Shown here: positions 31,095 through 33,077 of the stretch, one piece after another
How positions within the stretch are numbered: the stretch's first letter is position 1
Layout of the letters: each line of letters starts with the position of its first letter
Assembly: GCA_948663575.1 (NCBI GenBank)
Contig: CAPNAV010000011.1
Span: forward strand, 1 to 33,077
Source of the DNA: an uncultured Candidatus Saccharibacteria bacterium
Lineage (GTDB): Bacteria > Patescibacteriota > Saccharimonadia > Saccharimonadales > Saccharimonadaceae
DNA length: 33,077 nucleotides
Direction: 5' to 3'
Made by a program: the position numbers and the translations under genes
The notes under the pieces: model-generated
What the model was told of the DNA's origin: nothing
Databases searched by the model: none
What the model saw: the letters and a program-made list of their open reading frames with translations, nothing else

Positions 31095-31640
31095 TTATAC
31101 GCCTGGACTAAACATTTTAAGCTTGTTGCGGTGCTCTTTATATTTTGGGTCATGCATGCTAACTTCGCGCCAAAAAGCTTCTGAATGATTCATGTGATTA
31201 AGATGAGCTAGTTCGTGGATGATTACATAGTCTCGTAGAATTTCTGGCACTTGCATAAGCCCAATATTGAGTGAAATAGTGCGATTACTACTGCAGCTTC
31301 CCCAGCGAGTTGCGGCATGACTAAGCCTACAACGCTCATATTGATAACCGTATAATTTTGCGAAATATTCTAGGCGATACGGTAGGTATTCCTTAGCTTG
31401 TCTAGTGAGAATCTTCTTCTTGGCATCGCGGGCGCGCTGGTTTTCTGGTTTGCCGAGAGGAATTTTCTCTCGTACTAATGCGCGGTTGGTGTTTAGAAAA
31501 CGCTTAACAAGAAAATCGCTAGTATGTTGCGGAACAGACATTTGTAGTCGACCAGAAGGGGAAACTGAAAAACGTACACTCTTGGAAAGCGGGTTTTTGC
31601 GTACAATGACTTCCCCGAATTCAGGATCCTGGAGCATCAT
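31095..31640 (-). CDS. YgjP-like (M48/DUF45) metal-dependent hydrolase
   Basis: A 181-residue protein of the YgjP/DUF45 family. The N-terminal half has two beta-hairpin repeats (VIVRKNPLSKSVRFSVSP, then RLQMSVPQHTSD). The signature TRWGSCSS (111-118) leads to the zinc site H142-E143-L-A-H146 with the extra H152 in NHSEAF. The family is gluzincin-like and thought to be a zinc-dependent protease, but its substrates are not known. No signal peptide is seen. It follows the kinase-like gene by 16 bases and is probably co-transcribed; a TATAAT near 31656-31661 might give a second start with a leader of about 9 bases. Confidence 0.85.
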   Translation of the reverse strand: MMLQDPEFGEVIVRKNPLSKSVRFSVSPSGRLQMSVPQHTSDFLVKRFLNTNRALVREKIPLGKPENQRARDAKKKILTRQAKEYLPYRLEYFAKLYGYQYERCRLSHAATRWGSCSSNRTISLNIGLMQVPEILRDYVIIHELAHLNHMNHSEAFWREVSMHDPKYKEHRNKLKMFSPGV

Positions 31641-31656
31641 GGTATTGATTTGACGA

Positions 31657-32151
31657 TTATAACTGAGTCAAAACTTGTTTGAGCTGAGCTGGGTAAGTGT
31701 GCTTGCCGGATAATACGATTGGCGCCTCGGCGTCTGATGGGGCTTCGAGAGCTTTGACCCTAGTATCGTAGACGGTTTTGGCTTTTTCAACGGATTTTAG
31801 CTTGGTTTTTAGGCGCATGCGGATTGTACTAACGTCGGTTTGAATCCAGATTAGAGTTGGTGTATAGCCGGCAGCTCGTAAAATTTCGGCTAATTCGCGG
31901 CGGTCTTTTTCGGTATCGTTTCCACCTTCGAGTACTAGTGTGGTTCCAGTTTTAGCTATTTCAGAAACGAGCAAGAGTATAAATTTACGTGATAGATTAT
32001 GCTCTTGCTTTAACGAGTCGAGGTCGTAAAAAGTAGCGTTGAATTGAGCGGCGAATTGCTTGCTGAACGTGGTTTTCCCACTGCACGGTGCGCCAAAGAC
32101 AAGGATTGCGCGTTGACTGGTGCCGGATGAATGTGATTTTTTAGCTTCCAT
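31657..32151 (-). CDS. P-loop kinase/AAA_33-like ATPase
   Basis: A 164-residue protein. Walker A is G20-APCSGKT (20-27), with the strand AILVFG before it and FYDLDSLKQ as the substrate-side segment. TTLVLEGGNDTEKDRREL holds a Walker-B-like region, and LIWIQTDVSTIRMRLKTK contains a lid with Arg residues. This pattern fits AAA_33 or zeta-toxin/shikimate/adenylate kinase-type P-loop phosphotransferases. The substrate cannot be told. It is not a full toxin: no antitoxin gene lies beside it. The start at ATG 32151 has a good site, GGAGG, with an extended -10 TGATACAAT (32186-32191) upstream. It is followed by the YgjP-like gene. Confidence 0.7.
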   Translation of the reverse strand: MEAKKSHSSGTSQRAILVFGAPCSGKTTFSKQFAAQFNATFYDLDSLKQEHNLSRKFILLLVSEIAKTGTTLVLEGGNDTEKDRRELAEILRAAGYTPTLIWIQTDVSTIRMRLKTKLKSVEKAKTVYDTRVKALEAPSDAEAPIVLSGKHTYPAQLKQVLTQL

Positions 32152-32185
32152 ATACCTCCATTTAACATTAACCTTCCTTTTGAGT

Positions 32186-32194
32186 ATTGTATCA
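32186..32194 (-). promoter_or_regulatory. Extended -10 of the P-loop kinase gene
   Basis: Minus strand TGATACAAT (hexamer 32186-32191), with a leader of about 28 bases that includes GGAGG. A -35 of TTTTCA lies 17 bases upstream. Confidence 0.6.
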
Positions 32195-32233
32195 CGGATT
32201 TATTAGCTTGAAAAGGTGAAATATTGGAAGGGA

Positions 32234-32953
32234 TTAGGCCTTTGGTGGGATCTGAGAGCTGGCATTAGTTTTGCTAGAGTTGGAGATAAGGACTTGCGAT
32301 GGGTAATAGAATAGCCAGACAAAAAAATTGGCTGGGTGGTAGAATAAACTTGGCAGTACGGCGACTAATGATAGATATGAAATGCCGGTACAGAAGTCGC
32401 AGCACGTAAAAAGAATGAAGCCAGAAAGAGCAAAAATAGCTCGTGGATTTTTAGGCTCGCGACGATACCATTTTGCGGAAGCAATAACGTTAGCAACCAG
32501 AAGAGTAACATAGAGAGTGCATGCAACAAAGAGGATGGGAATAACCTCAAAGATGGCGTCAAAGATAAGGATAGCTATAGCGAAAACTGTAAACCCGAGG
32601 ATGAATTTACCTAAATGCTCGCCATCAAGACGATATAAATGTAAGAGTTGAGTGATAATGAAAACCATGATGCCGATCGGATTAGTGTTATTGTCGGCTA
32701 GGATAATGTCAGCGAGACAGGTACAAAACATGGCCAGAAGCAAAAAATAGTCGCGTGAAAAATTGCGTACAACATAGAACAAGCAGATAACGATGCCTGC
32801 GAGTTTGAATATGGTGGTGATCTGATTGAGCGGTGCAAAAATACTAGTAATGAGGATGAGCGCGAAGATCGTAACCCAAGCATAAATCCAGCCAGGAGTG
32901 ATTTTGTAACTTTGGGAGGTATTGAGGGTAAACTTGGGTTTCACGATAGGCAT
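32234..32953 (-). CDS. Polytopic membrane protein, YhhN-like
   Basis: 239 residues from ATG 32953 (MPIVKPKFTLNTSQ); a longer frame to 32998 would span the promoter. About eight transmembrane helices. A helix ending LLLAMFCTCLADIILADN and a later segment FILFTCCDFCTGISYL place Asp residues in the membrane, as in YhhN/TMEM86 lysoplasmalogenase-like proteins, which also have a Q near LLHLYRL. This family cleaves vinyl-ether lipids in animals; in bacteria its role is unclear. The assignment is weak, by pattern. The -10 is 6 bases before the ATG, so the mRNA is probably leaderless. The tail (SSKTNASSQIPPKA) is cytoplasmic or disordered. Confidence 0.5.
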   Translation of the reverse strand: MPIVKPKFTLNTSQSYKITPGWIYAWVTIFALILITSIFAPLNQITTIFKLAGIVICLFYVVRNFSRDYFLLLAMFCTCLADIILADNNTNPIGIMVFIITQLLHLYRLDGEHLGKFILGFTVFAIAILIFDAIFEVIPILFVACTLYVTLLVANVIASAKWYRREPKNPRAIFALSGFILFTCCDFCTGISYLSLVAVLPSLFYHPANFFVWLFYYPSQVLISNSSKTNASSQIPPKA

Positions 32954-32959
32954 AATAAC

Positions 32960-32968
32960 ATTATAGCA
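32960..32968 (-). promoter_or_regulatory. Extended -10 of the YhhN-like gene
   Basis: Minus strand TTATGCTATAAT (TATAAT at 32960-32965), 6 bases before the ATG at 32953. It is identical over 12 bases to the promoter of the HATPase-like gene. This fixes the start at 32953 rather than 32998. Confidence 0.75.
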
Positions 32969-33033
32969 TAATTGATTGTTTTGATAGTGATGCTGCAAAA
33001 TCGATTCTTATGTTCATTAATCTTGGTGAGCGA

Positions 33034-33042
33034 TGATATAAT
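33034..33042 (+). promoter_or_regulatory. Promoter and ribosome-binding site of a gene at the right edge
   Basis: Plus strand TGATATAAT (TATAAT 33037-33042) followed by AAAGGAG (33065-33071). The window ends in CAT after TA, so the ATG could be the last two bases plus the next. A plus-strand gene, divergent from the YhhN-like gene, starts just outside. Nothing else is visible in 32970-33077. Confidence 0.6.
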
Positions 33043-33077
33043 CACAGATAGTGGTTATACAAATAAAGGAGCTACAT

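Noticed and set aside
31657..32151. Zeta-type toxin
   Set aside because: The Walker A and lid fit many P-loop kinases, but there is no antitoxin gene beside it and no zeta-specific motif that I can see.
1..33077. Many long open frames in the antisense or shifted frames of ribosomal genes (for example 2045-2392 plus, 15002-15304 plus, 29089-29430 plus)
   Set aside because: They lie wholly inside well-supported genes, lack ribosome-binding sites and have unnatural compositions. They are shadows of the coding frames.
1..33077. CRISPR arrays, IS elements, attachment sites, replication origin
   Set aside because: No tandem spaced repeats, transposase or integrase frames, tRNA-adjacent repeats or DnaA-box clusters were seen.

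Overview
The window looks like a chromosome segment from a Candidatus Saccharibacteria (TM7) or closely related CPR/Patescibacteria genome. The evidence is a compact AT-leaning genome with UAAUG gene junctions, absence of L30 (and here also L29) from the ribosomal protein operons, Cys-free L36, S14, S4 and RecR, sortase genes and Gram-positive-like surface proteins, and use of TAA, TAG and TGA as ordinary stops. The lineage is inferred from these traits and gene order; no marker phylogeny could be run.

Layout. 1-1360: a decayed stretch holding a fragment of a surface-type repeat protein and a CPBP-family membrane protease broken by a frameshift and an in-frame TAG. 1364-3790 (minus): an ABC-F ATPase and a NERD-domain protein. 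3903-8291 (plus): a strongly signalled methyltransferase-like gene of unknown role, a polytopic sensor without a kinase core, a secreted CAP-domain protein and a pyridoxamine-phosphate-oxidase-fold protein. 8302-13507: a beta-lactamase-fold protein and a CapA-like protein (minus), a Na+/Ca2+ exchanger (plus), then a sortase, an orphan HATPase-like mini-protein and RecR (minus). 13743-30881 (minus): ribosomal protein, translation and secretion operons. 31095-33077: a YgjP-like metallopeptidase, a P-loop kinase, a membrane protein, and the promoter of a plus-strand gene that begins at the right edge.

The ribosomal block reads, in transcription order, rplC-rplD-rplW-rplB-rpsS-rplV-rpsC-rplP-rpsQ-rplN-rplX-rplE-rpsN-rpsH, a terminator, a 2-kb accessory island with two divergent genes, rplF-rplR-rpsE-rplO, a hairpin, secY and a class-E-like sortase (where adk-map often lie), then infA-rpmJ-rpsM-rpsK-rpsD-rpoA-rplQ-rplM-rpsI. 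Each of the three blocks has a good promoter. Most neighbouring genes overlap by one base (TAATG), which suggests coupled translation.

The most notable points are: (i) several non-ribosomal genes have an extended -10 box (consensus near TATGCTATAAT) only 6-7 bases before the start codon, predicting leaderless mRNAs; (ii) a divergent promoter pair shares one palindromic -35 box; (iii) the accessory island inside the spc operon carries a hydrolase-like gene interrupted by TAG; (iv) a well-expressed-looking methyltransferase-like protein has a disordered tail; (v) two signalling proteins look stripped down, a sensor with no kinase and a HATPase fold with no glycine boxes; (vi) the S10-type operon has a long leader with nested inverted repeats. 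I found no CRISPR array, tRNA, rRNA, IS element or phage module.
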